DNA of 51,034 nucleotides from CAZZIQ01 sp964654355 (GCA_964654355.1 CAZZIQ010000005.1:1-51034); one strand, 5' to 3'. Shown: positions 35,650-44,456, counted from the first letter of the stretch. The notes: generated by a model from the letters alone, not told the origin. Numbers and translations: made by a program.

Positions 35650-36776
35650 GCGGAACGCTCCGTGCGTAGTACCGTTTGAAGGGCGCGCAAACAATGGGCA
35701 TTCTCAGCCTCTGTGCCGATTGAAATACGCAAATGATGAGGCAATCCATAATTACCCACCGGACGCACAATCACACCCTCGCGCAACAAGGCTTCAAAGA
35801 TCGGCTGCGCCGGCTGTTCAAAATCCACACATACAAAATTACCCACCGATGGAATCCAACGCAGGTCCAATTCAAGCAGGCCCTGCTCAACTTGCTTCAA
35901 GCCAGCACGATTCAGCGCAATACTTTTGACCAAATGCTCTTCATCATCAAACGCAGCAACCGCCGCCGCCTGCGCCAACGCATTGACATTAAACGGCTGA
36001 CGCACACGATTGAGCACGTCGGCAATCTCCGCGCTTGAAACGGCATAACCCACACGCAGCCCTGCCAAGCCATACGCTTTCGAAAACGTGCGCGTAACGA
36101 TCAAGTTCGGATAAGCGGCCTGAGCGATCCAAGCACTGCCATCGGGATAGTCCGGGTGCTGATGGCCATCGATATACTCGATATAGGCTTCATCCAATAC
36201 CACCACGACATTGCTCGGCACGGCATTCAAAAATGCCTGTAAGGCATCGCGGGTCAGCCACGTACCGGTCGGATTGTTCGGATTCGCGATCCACACCACC
36301 CGCGTGTCCGCAGTGATCGCCGCTACGATCGCATCCAAATCGTGGCCATAGTCTTTGGCCGCTGCCTGAATCACTTGCGCACCCACCGCCGTCGATGAAA
36401 GGACATACACGGCAAAGGCATGCTGTGAAATGACCGTGCTACGACCCGGCCCCAAGAACGTGCGCGCAATCAAATCCAAGACATCATTGGAACCATTGCC
36501 CAGCGTAATCTGCTCTGCAGCAACGCCATGATGCTCAGCAAGACGATGGCGCAACGCGTGTCCAGAACCATCGGGATAGCGACCCTGTTCTTTTAACAAA
36601 CGCTGCATGGCATCGATCGCAGCAGGCGCCGGACCGAGCGGGTTTTCATTGGAAGCCAGCTTACTGATCTTGGCTGGGTCTAAGCCCAACTCACGTGCGA
36701 GCGCGGAAACCGGCTTGCCCGGTTGATAGGGGCTCAGGCCTTGTATGCCTGCAACCGCTTCATCACACATGGACAT
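35646..36776 (-). CDS. hisC: Histidinol-phosphate / aromatic aminotransferase
   Basis: A 376-residue fold type I PLP aminotransferase. SKLASNENPLGPAPAAIDAM is the HisC N-terminal signature. VVLDEAYIEY holds the PLP-contacting Asp and Tyr, and TRTFSKAYGLAGLRVGYAVS holds the Schiff-base Lys. The gene sits between pheA and tyrA, the position of hisC2 in Pseudomonas, so it probably acts in aromatic amino-acid synthesis as well as, or instead of, histidine synthesis. No other his gene is in the window. ATG 36776 and 36770 are both possible starts. Confidence 0.93.
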   Translation of the reverse strand: MSMCDEAVAGIQGLSPYQPGKPVSALARELGLDPAKISKLASNENPLGPAPAAIDAMQRLLKEQGRYPDGSGHALRHRLAEHHGVAAEQITLGNGSNDVLDLIARTFLGPGRSTVISQHAFAVYVLSSTAVGAQVIQAAAKDYGHDLDAIVAAITADTRVVWIANPNNPTGTWLTRDALQAFLNAVPSNVVVVLDEAYIEYIDGHQHPDYPDGSAWIAQAAYPNLIVTRTFSKAYGLAGLRVGYAVSSAEIADVLNRVRQPFNVNALAQAAAVAAFDDEEHLVKSIALNRAGLKQVEQGLLELDLRWIPSVGNFVCVDFEQPAQPIFEALLREGVIVRPVGNYGLPHHLRISIGTEAENAHCLRALQTVLRTERSA

Positions 36777-36788
36777 GGGAGTCTCTGG

Positions 36789-37901
36789 CTATATGCCCGG
36801 ATTCAATGCGCGGGGATATGCGCCGAGCAGCTTGAACAAGGTTGCGTTTTGTTCAACCTCAAGCAAGGCCTTGGCTACGCCAGGATCTTCAGCATGCCCT
36901 TCCAAATCTACGAAGAACACGTATTCCCAATTGGCTTTGCGCGAAGGACGTGACTCAATCCGGGTCATCGATACACCATGCGCCGCAAAGGGCTTCAACA
37001 AGTCATACAAGGCACCGGGGCGATTCTGTCCGGAGAGCAAGACCGTGGTTTTATCTTGTCCACTCGGGCGCGGCGATTCACGACCAATGATTAAGAAACG
37101 TGTGGTGTTATCGGGCTCATCTTCAATGTTGCGCGCGAGCGATGACAAACCATAAATCTCAGCTGCCATCTCCCCAGCAATCGCAACGGCGCCGGCCTCA
37201 GCAGCGGCAAGCTTTGCGGCCTGCGCATTGCTAGCTACCGTAATGCGCTCTGCATGTGACAAATGTGTATCCAACCATTCACGGCACTGCGCAAAGGATT
37301 GATGATGCGAGTAGACCCGTTGAATCTGCTCGGCGGCAAAGCCATCGCCCTGCACCAAATTCGCATTCCCCAACAGGAAATGATGAATACGCAACTGAAT
37401 CTCGCCACAAATGCGCAACGGTGACGCCAAGAACAAATCCAAGGTGTGCGTGACTACGCCTTCCGTGGAGTTCTCCACCGGCACCACCCCGTAATGCGCC
37501 TCCCCCGACTCCACGTCATGGAACACCGAGGCAATCGCTGGCAGGGGCAGACTGGTGACAGAATGACCGAAATGGCGCAGCGCCGCGGCATGCGTGTACG
37601 TACCTTGGGGGCCCAAAAAGGCAATCCGGAGGGGCATTTCTAAGGCCAGACAGGCCGACATAATTTCACGGAAGATGCGCGCAACCTCATCGCCAGGCAA
37701 CGGCCCCGGATTGCGCGCCGCAACCTCACGCAAAATCTGCGCTTCACGTTCCGGGCGATAGAAGCCCGCAGCATCTTCACCCGCCGCCTGCTTTACGTGC
37801 GCCACTTCTTGCGCCAGTTCGGCACGACGATTGATCAGCGCCTGGAGTTCGCGATCCAGCGCATCAATGTCTTTACGAATGTCTTCCAGTGAACGGCTCA
37901 T
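36789..37901 (-). CDS. pheA: Chorismate mutase / prephenate dehydratase (P-protein)
   Basis: A 370-residue bifunctional enzyme of phenylalanine synthesis. An AroQ chorismate mutase covers 1 to about 90 (IRKDIDALDRELQALINRRA, then YRPEREAQILREV). The prephenate dehydratase follows, with FLGPQGTYTHAAALRHFG, VPVENSTEGVVTHTLDLF and the catalytic NTTRFLIIGRE. A C-terminal ACT domain (PGALYDLLKPFAAHGVSMTR and IESRPSRKANWEYVFFVDLE) is the site of Phe feedback inhibition. Length is close to E. coli PheA (386). It lies 47 nt downstream of serA and 12 nt upstream of hisC. Confidence 0.97.
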   Translation of the reverse strand: MSRSLEDIRKDIDALDRELQALINRRAELAQEVAHVKQAAGEDAAGFYRPEREAQILREVAARNPGPLPGDEVARIFREIMSACLALEMPLRIAFLGPQGTYTHAAALRHFGHSVTSLPLPAIASVFHDVESGEAHYGVVPVENSTEGVVTHTLDLFLASPLRICGEIQLRIHHFLLGNANLVQGDGFAAEQIQRVYSHHQSFAQCREWLDTHLSHAERITVASNAQAAKLAAAEAGAVAIAGEMAAEIYGLSSLARNIEDEPDNTTRFLIIGRESPRPSGQDKTTVLLSGQNRPGALYDLLKPFAAHGVSMTRIESRPSRKANWEYVFFVDLEGHAEDPGVAKALLEVEQNATLFKLLGAYPRALNPGI

Positions 37902-37948
37902 GCGCAGGTTGTATCACACTCTTTACAATTTCGGCGGGCGTCTTGAGA

Positions 37949-39124
37949 TCAGACCGCAAGCAGGCGCACGCTGAGCACGCCCTCGATCCCGCGCAACTGA
38001 TCCAGCACGGCATCCCCGACCTCACCAGCGACGTCGACCAAGTTATAGGCCAACTCGCCACGTGAACGGTTCAGCATGTCTTCGATATTGATCCCAGCAT
38101 CGGCCAACACCGAGGAGATCTGCCCAACCATATTCGGCACATTACGGTTGGCAATCGCAATACGCGGCCCACCCGCACGCGGCAGCTGCATCTCCGGAAA
38201 ATTGACCGAGTTCAAGATGTTGCCGTTTTCCAGATAGTCGCGCACCTGATCGGCCACCATGATCGCGCAATTGGTCTCAGCTTCACCCGTGGATGCGCCC
38301 AAATGCGGCAGCACAATCACACGCGGATGGCTCTTATTTTCGTTGCTCGGGAAATCCGAAATGTAGGCATAGACCTGACCACTATCGAGACCGGCCATCA
38401 CCGCCGCGTCATCCACGATGCCATCGCGAGCAAAGTTCAGGATCACGACACCCTTCTTCATGCGCTGCAAACGCTCGGCATTGATCATGTTGCGCGTGGC
38501 ATCAATCAACGGCACGTGGAAGGTGATGAAGTCGGCCTTCGATAGCAACTCATCAATACTATTAGCGCGCTGCGCATCCGAAGACAGCTTCCATGCACTT
38601 TGAATCGTGACCGAAGGGTCAAAGCCAATGACTTTCATACCCAAGGCAATCGCGGCATTGGCAATCTGCACACCAATCGCACCAAGACCAACCACGCCGA
38701 GCGTGCGACCCGGCAACTCGAAACCGACATATTTCTTCTTGCCGGCTTCAACATCCTTACTAATTTGTGCATCGTCGCCTTCAAGATTACGTGCGTAATC
38801 CCAAGCTTGGGCAATGTTGCGTGAAGCCATCAACATCCCGGCAATCACCAACTCTTTCACGGCGTTGGCATTTGCACCCGGCGCGTTAAACACCGCAATT
38901 CCCTTCGCGCTCATCTTGTCGACCGGGATGTTGTTGGTGCCCGCACCCGCACGACCTACAGCGCGCAGGGTGTCTGGGATCTCCATGTCATGCATCTTGA
39001 ACGAACGCAGCAAAATCGCATCCGGATGACCCATCTCAGAGGCAACCTCATAACGATCACGCGGCAGGCGATCGAGACCTTCGGTGGCAATGTTGTTCAG
39101 GGTCAGAATCTTAAACTTCGACAT
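37949..39124 (-). CDS. serA: D-3-phosphoglycerate dehydrogenase
   Basis: A 391-residue NAD-dependent enzyme that commits 3-phosphoglycerate to serine. Seen are VGRAGAGTNNIPVDKMSAKG, the NAD loop GVVGLGAIGVQIANAAIALG, the catalytic FARDGIVDD and LPHLGASTGEAETNCAIMVA with its His, and an ACT domain from about residue 320 (ANRNVPNMVGQISSVLADAG) that should bind serine. It is slightly shorter than E. coli SerA (410). Its unusual position is between serC and pheA, which puts both early serine enzymes in one cluster. A 290-bp repeat-filled gap separates it from serC. Confidence 0.96.
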   Translation of the reverse strand: MSKFKILTLNNIATEGLDRLPRDRYEVASEMGHPDAILLRSFKMHDMEIPDTLRAVGRAGAGTNNIPVDKMSAKGIAVFNAPGANANAVKELVIAGMLMASRNIAQAWDYARNLEGDDAQISKDVEAGKKKYVGFELPGRTLGVVGLGAIGVQIANAAIALGMKVIGFDPSVTIQSAWKLSSDAQRANSIDELLSKADFITFHVPLIDATRNMINAERLQRMKKGVVILNFARDGIVDDAAVMAGLDSGQVYAYISDFPSNENKSHPRVIVLPHLGASTGEAETNCAIMVADQVRDYLENGNILNSVNFPEMQLPRAGGPRIAIANRNVPNMVGQISSVLADAGINIEDMLNRSRGELAYNLVDVAGEVGDAVLDQLRGIEGVLSVRLLAV

Positions 39125-39149
39125 TATTCATCCTTTTTCTTTGGTTGCG

Positions 39150-39256
39150 TATCGACCGGAAGTTCGCAGTTCGGGACGTCGATCGACAGGGATGTCGATC
39201 GTCGAGCGAGCCAAGGATGGCCTTGAGCGCTCCCGAAAAGCGACTACCGGTCGGTG
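39150..39256. repeat. Dispersed ~100-bp imperfect palindrome, copy 3
   Basis: Outer arms around GACCGGAAGTTCGCAGTTCG (from 39153) and the inverse of CGCTCCCGAAAAGCGACTAC followed by CGGTC pair imperfectly. The core ACGTCGATCGACAGGGATG and the inner hairpin CAAGG-ATGG-CCTTG near 39212-39225 are intact. The orientation on the plus strand is the same as copies 1 and 2. It lies directly upstream of serA, within the serC-serA interval. Confidence 0.88.
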
Positions 39257-39271
39257 CACGACTCCAGCTAA

Positions 39272-39382
39272 AGTCGCCCGAACGGATAGCAATTTCAGCG
39301 GACGCCGTGAAGCCATCCTTGGCGGCTCCGATGCGGCATCCCTGCCGCATAGGCCGCTGAAATCGCCACTCCGTTCAGACGC
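39272..39382. repeat. Second, unrelated palindromic element next to copy 3
   Basis: Left arm GCCCGAACGGATAGCAATTT then CAGCGG pairs imperfectly with the inverse of the right arm CCGCTGAAATCGCCACTCCG then TTCAGAC. Inside lies a perfect stem ATGCGGCA (39331-39338), loop TCCC, TGCCGCAT (39343-39350). Seen only once in the window; it may belong to another dispersed family. It fills most of the rest of the serC-serA gap. Confidence 0.75.
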
Positions 39383-39414
39383 CCGCGCAACTCAAGCTCC
39401 GTAGCGCAGCACAA

Positions 39415-40494
39415 TTAACCGTGCGTACGCGCAAATTCAGCCATGTAGCTGACCAGCGTATCCACACCCTCTTCCGGCATGGCGTTATAAATGCTGGCGC
39501 GCATACCGCCGACCGAACGGTGGCCCTTCAGCGTCACCAAGCCCGCCTTCTTCGCGCCCGCCAAGAAGTCAGCATCCAAATCCGCATTGGCCAAAGTGAA
39601 CGGAATGTTCATCCAAGAGCGACTGCTCTTCTCGACCGGGTTGGCATAGAAATCGGAGCCATCAATGGCGGCATACAGCTTCTCAGCCTTACGCTGATTG
39701 ATCTTCGCCATGCCTTCAAGGCCACCGAGCTCACGCAACCACTGGAACACCAAGCCTGCCATGTACCAGCTATAGGTCGGCGGCGTGTTGTACATGGATT
39801 CGTTTTCGGCATGCGTCTTGTAATCCAGCATGACCGGCGTGTTCTCTGCTGCATGACCAATCAAATCATCACGAATGATGACAATCGTCAGACCTGCCGG
39901 ACCGATGTTCTTTTGCGCGCCAGCGTAAATCATGCCGAAACGGCTGACATCAATCGGACGCGACAAGATGGTGGACGACATGTCCGCGATCAGCGGCACA
40001 TCGCCGCTGTCCGGCACATACGGAAATTCAACACCACCGATGGTTTCATTCGGGGTGTAATGTACATACGCGGCATTCGCATCGAGGTTCAGCGCATCGG
40101 CGCCAGGCACCGTCGTGAACTTACTGTCTTCGGTCGTGGCGGCAACACGCACGCCGCCCAAGCGCTTGCCTTCAGCAATCGCCTTCTTCGACCACATGCC
40201 GGTGTTGATGTAATCCGCAGTTTTGCCGCGCATCAGGTTGAGCGGAATCATCGCGAACTGCTGTGAAGCACCGCCCTGCAAGAACAACACCTTGTAGTTC
40301 TCGGGAATGTTCATCAATGCGCGCAGGTCGGCTTCGGCCTGAGCCGCAATACTCATGTATTCCTTGCCGCGATGACTCATCTCCATCACCGACATCCCGG
40401 AACCGTTCCAGTCCAGCATTTCGGCCTGAGCCCGTTCGATCACCGCGGTCGGCAACATCGCCGGCCCCGCACTGAAATTGAAAGCGCGCGACAT
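39415..40494 (-). CDS. serC: Phosphoserine aminotransferase
   Basis: A 359-residue PLP enzyme that transaminates 3-phosphohydroxypyruvate (serine synthesis) and the matching intermediate of PLP synthesis. Seen are FNFSAGPAMLPTAVIERAQA, VLFLQGGASQQFAMIPLNLM, YAGAQKNIGPAGLTIVIIRD with the PLP Lys, and the C-terminal GHRSVGGMRASIYNAMP. The start at 40494 (MSRAFNFSAGP) has an AGGAG SD. The strong gyrA terminator ends about 33 nt upstream of this start, so serC needs either a promoter overlapping it or read-through. Confidence 0.97.
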   Translation of the reverse strand: MSRAFNFSAGPAMLPTAVIERAQAEMLDWNGSGMSVMEMSHRGKEYMSIAAQAEADLRALMNIPENYKVLFLQGGASQQFAMIPLNLMRGKTADYINTGMWSKKAIAEGKRLGGVRVAATTEDSKFTTVPGADALNLDANAAYVHYTPNETIGGVEFPYVPDSGDVPLIADMSSTILSRPIDVSRFGMIYAGAQKNIGPAGLTIVIIRDDLIGHAAENTPVMLDYKTHAENESMYNTPPTYSWYMAGLVFQWLRELGGLEGMAKINQRKAEKLYAAIDGSDFYANPVEKSSRSWMNIPFTLANADLDADFLAGAKKAGLVTLKGHRSVGGMRASIYNAMPEEGVDTLVSYMAEFARTHG

Positions 40495-40527
40495 GGTTTT
40501 TACTCCTCGCTCTTGATTCGAAATAAT

Positions 40528-40555
40528 AAAAAAGCCCCGCAGCGAACTGCGGGGC
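40528..40555 (-). terminator. Intrinsic terminator after gyrA
   Basis: Read on the minus strand: GCCCCGCAG, tetraloop TTCG, CTGCGGGGC, then six T and ATTATTT. The perfect 9-bp GC-rich stem with a UUCG loop and U-tract is a textbook Rho-independent terminator, 13 nt past the gyrA stop. Confidence 0.93.
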
Positions 40556-40568
40556 ATGCAGTGTTGGG

Positions 40569-43154
40569 TTATGCGTCGGCTTCAGGGCTAGCGGTTTCAG
40601 CCGCCCCATCTTCATCCAACTCATCCTCATCTTGTTCAGCTACACGCTCCACGCTGACCAGACGCTCGCCGTCGGTCAAGCGGATCAAGGTCACACCCTG
40701 TGTGTTTCGCGAAAGCTGAGAGACACCATCCGCACGCGTACGCACCAACGTGCCACGATCGGTGATCAACATAATCTCATCGCTCTCTGCCACCTGCGTG
40801 GCACCAACCACCTGGCCATTACGCTCCGAGGTCTGAATTGAGATCACACCTTGGATGCCACGACCCTTGCGCGGGTATTCATCAATCGCCGTGCGCTTGC
40901 CATAGCCGTTCTCGGTCGCCGTCAGAATCGACGTATCCGCTTCCGGAATCAGCAAGGACACAATGCGCTCACCGTCCGGGATACGCATGCCGATCACGCC
41001 CGTTGAAGTACGACCCATGGCGCGCACTTCAGTTTCAGCAAAACGGACTGCGCGACCATTGCTCGAGAACAACATCACGTCCTGACCACCGTCGGTGATT
41101 TCGACACCAATCAAGCGATCGTCATCACGCAGATTCACTGCGATGATGCCGTTGCTACGCGGACGCGAGAATTCAGTCAACGCGGTCTTCTTCACCGTGC
41201 CGCTCTCGGTCGCCATCAACACGTAATGGCCTTCGGTGTATTCGCGAATCGGCAAGAAGGCCGAGATACGTTCGTTTTCTTCCAGCGGCAGGATGTTATT
41301 GATCGGGCGTCCGCGTGCGTTACGACCGGCCTGCGGCAACATGTAGACCTTGATCCAATACAAGCGGCCGCGCGTGGAGAAACACAGCACCGTGTCATGT
41401 GTATTGGCCACAATCAGGCGATCAATGAAGTCTTCTTCCTTCATGGAAGTGGCGGACTTACCTCGACCACCGCGACGCTGTGCACGATATTCCGACAACG
41501 GCTGACGCTTGACATAACCGCCATGCGAAAGCGTGACCACCATATCTTCTTCCGCAATCAAGTCTTCGTATTGAATCTCGGCATCGTCTTCCACGATGTC
41601 GGTACGGCGATCATCGCCATACTGTTCACGCACGGCCTCGAGCTCTTCACGCACGACTGTACGCAAGCGTTCCGGATCCGTAAGGACCAACAGCAACTCC
41701 GCAATACGCTCCACGATGTCACGGAATTCATTCAGGATTTTTTCTTGTTCGAGGCCCGTCAGGCGATTCAAACGCAAATCGAGAATCGCTTGCGCTTGTT
41801 CAGGCGACAAGTGATAGCCGTCGTCTTGTAAGCCATAGGCCACATCGAGGCCTTCGGGACGCGTTTCTGCCGCACCGGCACGCGCGACCATTTCCAACAC
41901 CATGCCTGGCTGCCAAACCGCAGAAACCAGAGCTTCTTTGGCTTCGGCCGGGGTCGGTGATTTTTTGATCAGCTCGATCACTGGGTCGAGATTGGCCAGC
42001 GCAACGGCCAAACCTTCCAACAAATGCGCACGCTCCCGTGCCTTGCGCAAATCGAACAAGGTACGACGGGTAACGACTTCACGACGATGACGCAGGAAGG
42101 CGTCAAGAATTTCTTTGAGATTGAGCAGACGCGGACGCCCATCAATCAACGCCACCATGTTCACACCAAACACACTCTGCAACGACGTCTGACGATACAA
42201 GTTGTTCAGCACAACATCGGGGATTTCACCGCGCTTGAGCTCGACCACCATACGCATGCCGTCTTTATCCGACTCATCGCGCAATCCGGAAATGCCCTCA
42301 ATCTTCTTCTCGCGCACCAGCTCGGCGATGCGCTCCAGCAGCATTGCCTTGTTGACCTGATACGGTAGTTCATCAAACACGAGGCTTTGCTTCTCGCCCG
42401 CCTCGCCTTCGACGTGTGACTTAGCACGAATGACCACGCGACCACGCCCGGTGAGGTAGGCCTGATGAATGCCGCTAATGCCAAAGATGGTGCCGCCGGT
42501 CGGAAAATCCGGACCCGGCACGTGTTGAATCAAATCCGGAATCGTCAGCTCGGGGCTATCCAACAACGCGATACACGCCGTCACGATTTCGCGCAAATTG
42601 TGCGGCGGAATCTTGGTCGCCATGCCCACCGCGATGCCTTCCGCGCCATTGACCAACAGGTTGGGTACACGCGTCGGCAGAATCGCTGGCTCTTGCTCCG
42701 AACCATCGTAGTTGGGAATGAAATCGACGGTTTCGCGATCAATGTCGGCGAGTAGCTCATGTGCCAACTTGGTCATGCGCACTTCGGTGTAACGCATCGC
42801 CGCCGGTGAGTCGCCATCAACCGAACCAAAGTTACCTTGGCCATCGATGAGCACATAGCGCATCGAGAACGGCTGCGCCATACGCACCATCGTGTCGTAC
42901 ACCGCTGAGTCGCCGTGCGGGTGGTATTTACCGATCACGTCACCGACGACGCGCGCAGATTTTTTATAGGCCTTGTTGTAATCGTTCCCGAGCTCACGCA
43001 TCGCATGCAGTACGCGACGATGTACCGGCTTGAGGCCGTCTCGAACATCTGGAAGGGCACGCCCGACAATGACACTCATCGCGTAGTCGAGATACGACTG
43101 ACGCATTTCGTCCTCGATGTTGACGCGGACGACTTCTCGGGCGAACTCACTCAT
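40569..43154 (-). CDS. gyrA: DNA gyrase subunit A
   Basis: An 861-residue type II topoisomerase subunit that cuts and rejoins DNA during negative supercoiling. The catalytic Tyr is residue 122 (RYTEVRMTKL), the same number as in E. coli. The quinolone-determining region KYHPHGDSAVYDTMVRMAQP has Ser83 and Asp87, the wild-type state. The GyrA-box of the C-terminal wrapping domain is QRRGGRGK near residue 563, and the tail is acidic (EQDEDELDEDGAAE). Length is near E. coli GyrA (875). It lies downstream of mtnA and is followed by a strong terminator. Confidence 0.98.
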   Translation of the reverse strand: MSEFAREVVRVNIEDEMRQSYLDYAMSVIVGRALPDVRDGLKPVHRRVLHAMRELGNDYNKAYKKSARVVGDVIGKYHPHGDSAVYDTMVRMAQPFSMRYVLIDGQGNFGSVDGDSPAAMRYTEVRMTKLAHELLADIDRETVDFIPNYDGSEQEPAILPTRVPNLLVNGAEGIAVGMATKIPPHNLREIVTACIALLDSPELTIPDLIQHVPGPDFPTGGTIFGISGIHQAYLTGRGRVVIRAKSHVEGEAGEKQSLVFDELPYQVNKAMLLERIAELVREKKIEGISGLRDESDKDGMRMVVELKRGEIPDVVLNNLYRQTSLQSVFGVNMVALIDGRPRLLNLKEILDAFLRHRREVVTRRTLFDLRKARERAHLLEGLAVALANLDPVIELIKKSPTPAEAKEALVSAVWQPGMVLEMVARAGAAETRPEGLDVAYGLQDDGYHLSPEQAQAILDLRLNRLTGLEQEKILNEFRDIVERIAELLLVLTDPERLRTVVREELEAVREQYGDDRRTDIVEDDAEIQYEDLIAEEDMVVTLSHGGYVKRQPLSEYRAQRRGGRGKSATSMKEEDFIDRLIVANTHDTVLCFSTRGRLYWIKVYMLPQAGRNARGRPINNILPLEENERISAFLPIREYTEGHYVLMATESGTVKKTALTEFSRPRSNGIIAVNLRDDDRLIGVEITDGGQDVMLFSSNGRAVRFAETEVRAMGRTSTGVIGMRIPDGERIVSLLIPEADTSILTATENGYGKRTAIDEYPRKGRGIQGVISIQTSERNGQVVGATQVAESDEIMLITDRGTLVRTRADGVSQLSRNTQGVTLIRLTDGERLVSVERVAEQDEDELDEDGAAETASPEADA

Positions 43155-43229
43155 GAAGGGCTTTACCTAACGTAGAAAACAGCGTGATAAACAACGCGAA
43201 AAAATAACCCCCGAATTCTAGCAGAGCGC

Positions 43230-43250
43230 GCCCCGTTTCGGGGCATTTTT
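43230..43250 (+). terminator. GC hairpin with U-tract on the plus strand between mtnA and gyrA
   Basis: GCCCCG (43230-43235), loop TTT, CGGGGC (43239-43244), A, then TTTTT (43246-43250). The T-tract follows on the plus strand, whereas both flanking genes are on the minus strand, so it would stop antisense rather than sense transcription. On the minus strand the hairpin is not followed by T. Confidence 0.55.
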
Positions 43251-43287
43251 AGGCCCAGAAAAGTACAGGTAAGTCCTTGAAACCTGA

Positions 43288-44382
43288 TTAGTTTCGAGCC
43301 TCAGCGCGGGCCGCCGCGGCAGACGCCAGATGCGCAGCAATCTTGGCCCGATCCGGGCGCTCGATGATGCCATGCTCGGTGACAATGAAATCGACCAAAT
43401 CCGCAGGCGTGACATCAAACACGGGGTTCCAGGCATGTGCGCCAGGTGCCGCGACACGACAGCCCGACAACTCTAGCAATTCGTTTTCTGTGCGCGTCTC
43501 GATCGGGATGGAAGCGCCATTCGGCGTGTCAGGATCGATGGTCGAGATCGGCGCAGCAACAATGAAGCGGACACCATGCGCACGCGCAGCAAGCGCTGCG
43601 GCATAGGTGCCAATCTTGTTTGCAACATCCCCATTCGCGGCAATGCGATCCGAACCGACCACCACCGCCTGCACCTGCCCTTGCTTCATCAACCAGGCCG
43701 ACGCGCCATCCGCCACCAAATTAACCGGGATGCCCGCTTCCAGCAGCTCCCACGCGGTCAGACGCGCGCCCTGCAGCCACGGCCGGGTTTCATCGGCAAA
43801 CACCTGCTTCAAGCGACCATCGCGCCAAGCCGAGCGAATCACACCCACCGCCGTGCCGTAGCCACCTGTCGCCAGCGCGCCCGCATTGCAGTGCGTCAAT
43901 ACACCACTGCCCTCAGCAATCAAGGTCGCACCAAAGTCGCCCATGGCCTGATTCGCCGCCAAATCTTCGCGATGAATCGCTTCCGCTTCTACCGCCAAAC
44001 GCGCCGGCATGTCGGCAACCGCCTCGGAGAGCACGCCGCGCATGCGCCTAATTGCCCAGAACAAATTCACCGCCGTCGGACGCGAAGCCGCCAACACCGC
44101 AAGGTCTTGGTCAAGCGCCGCACTCCAATCACTCACCGCAGCAGCGCGCTGGCCGAGTGCGCGCGCGGCTAAAGCAATGCCATACGCTGCAGTAATTCCA
44201 ATCGCGGGCGCACCCCGCACCACCATGTCACGAATGGCATCGGCCGCAGCCGCGGCACTGGGGATGTCGAGGTAAATCACCTCGTTCGGCAACTTGCGCT
44301 GATCCAGCAAGGTGAGCTGTTGACCATCCCACTGAATCGCGGGACTGAGGCTACGGTCGGTGAGATCAAAAACAGTCGACAT
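43288..44382 (-). CDS. mtnA: S-methyl-5-thioribose-1-phosphate isomerase
   Basis: A 364-residue methionine-salvage enzyme converting methylthioribose-1-P to methylthioribulose-1-P. Seen are MVVRGAPAIGITAAYGIALA, the catalytic Cys in VLTHCNAGALATGGYGTAVG, and the catalytic Asp in VVVGSDRIAANGDVANKIGT. The start at 44382 (MSTVFDLTDRS) is preferred to an upstream GTG. It is divergent from the MTA/SAH deaminase gene across 74 bp, so two steps of methylthioadenosine salvage are encoded side by side. No other mtn gene is in the window. Confidence 0.95.
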   Translation of the reverse strand: MSTVFDLTDRSLSPAIQWDGQQLTLLDQRKLPNEVIYLDIPSAAAAADAIRDMVVRGAPAIGITAAYGIALAARALGQRAAAVSDWSAALDQDLAVLAASRPTAVNLFWAIRRMRGVLSEAVADMPARLAVEAEAIHREDLAANQAMGDFGATLIAEGSGVLTHCNAGALATGGYGTAVGVIRSAWRDGRLKQVFADETRPWLQGARLTAWELLEAGIPVNLVADGASAWLMKQGQVQAVVVGSDRIAANGDVANKIGTYAAALAARAHGVRFIVAAPISTIDPDTPNGASIPIETRTENELLELSGCRVAAPGAHAWNPVFDVTPADLVDFIVTEHGIIERPDRAKIAAHLASAAAARAEARN

Positions 44383-44456
44383 GGCGGCAGATTCCAAAGC
44401 AGTAAAAACAGACACAAAACCGGGCGCAGGGCACGAATTCCGGTATCTTAGCCGCC

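Noticed and set aside
39421..40266. A 281-codon open frame antisense to serC
   Set aside because: It lies wholly inside serC, has no recognisable domain and no SD. Long antisense frames are common here because of codon bias.
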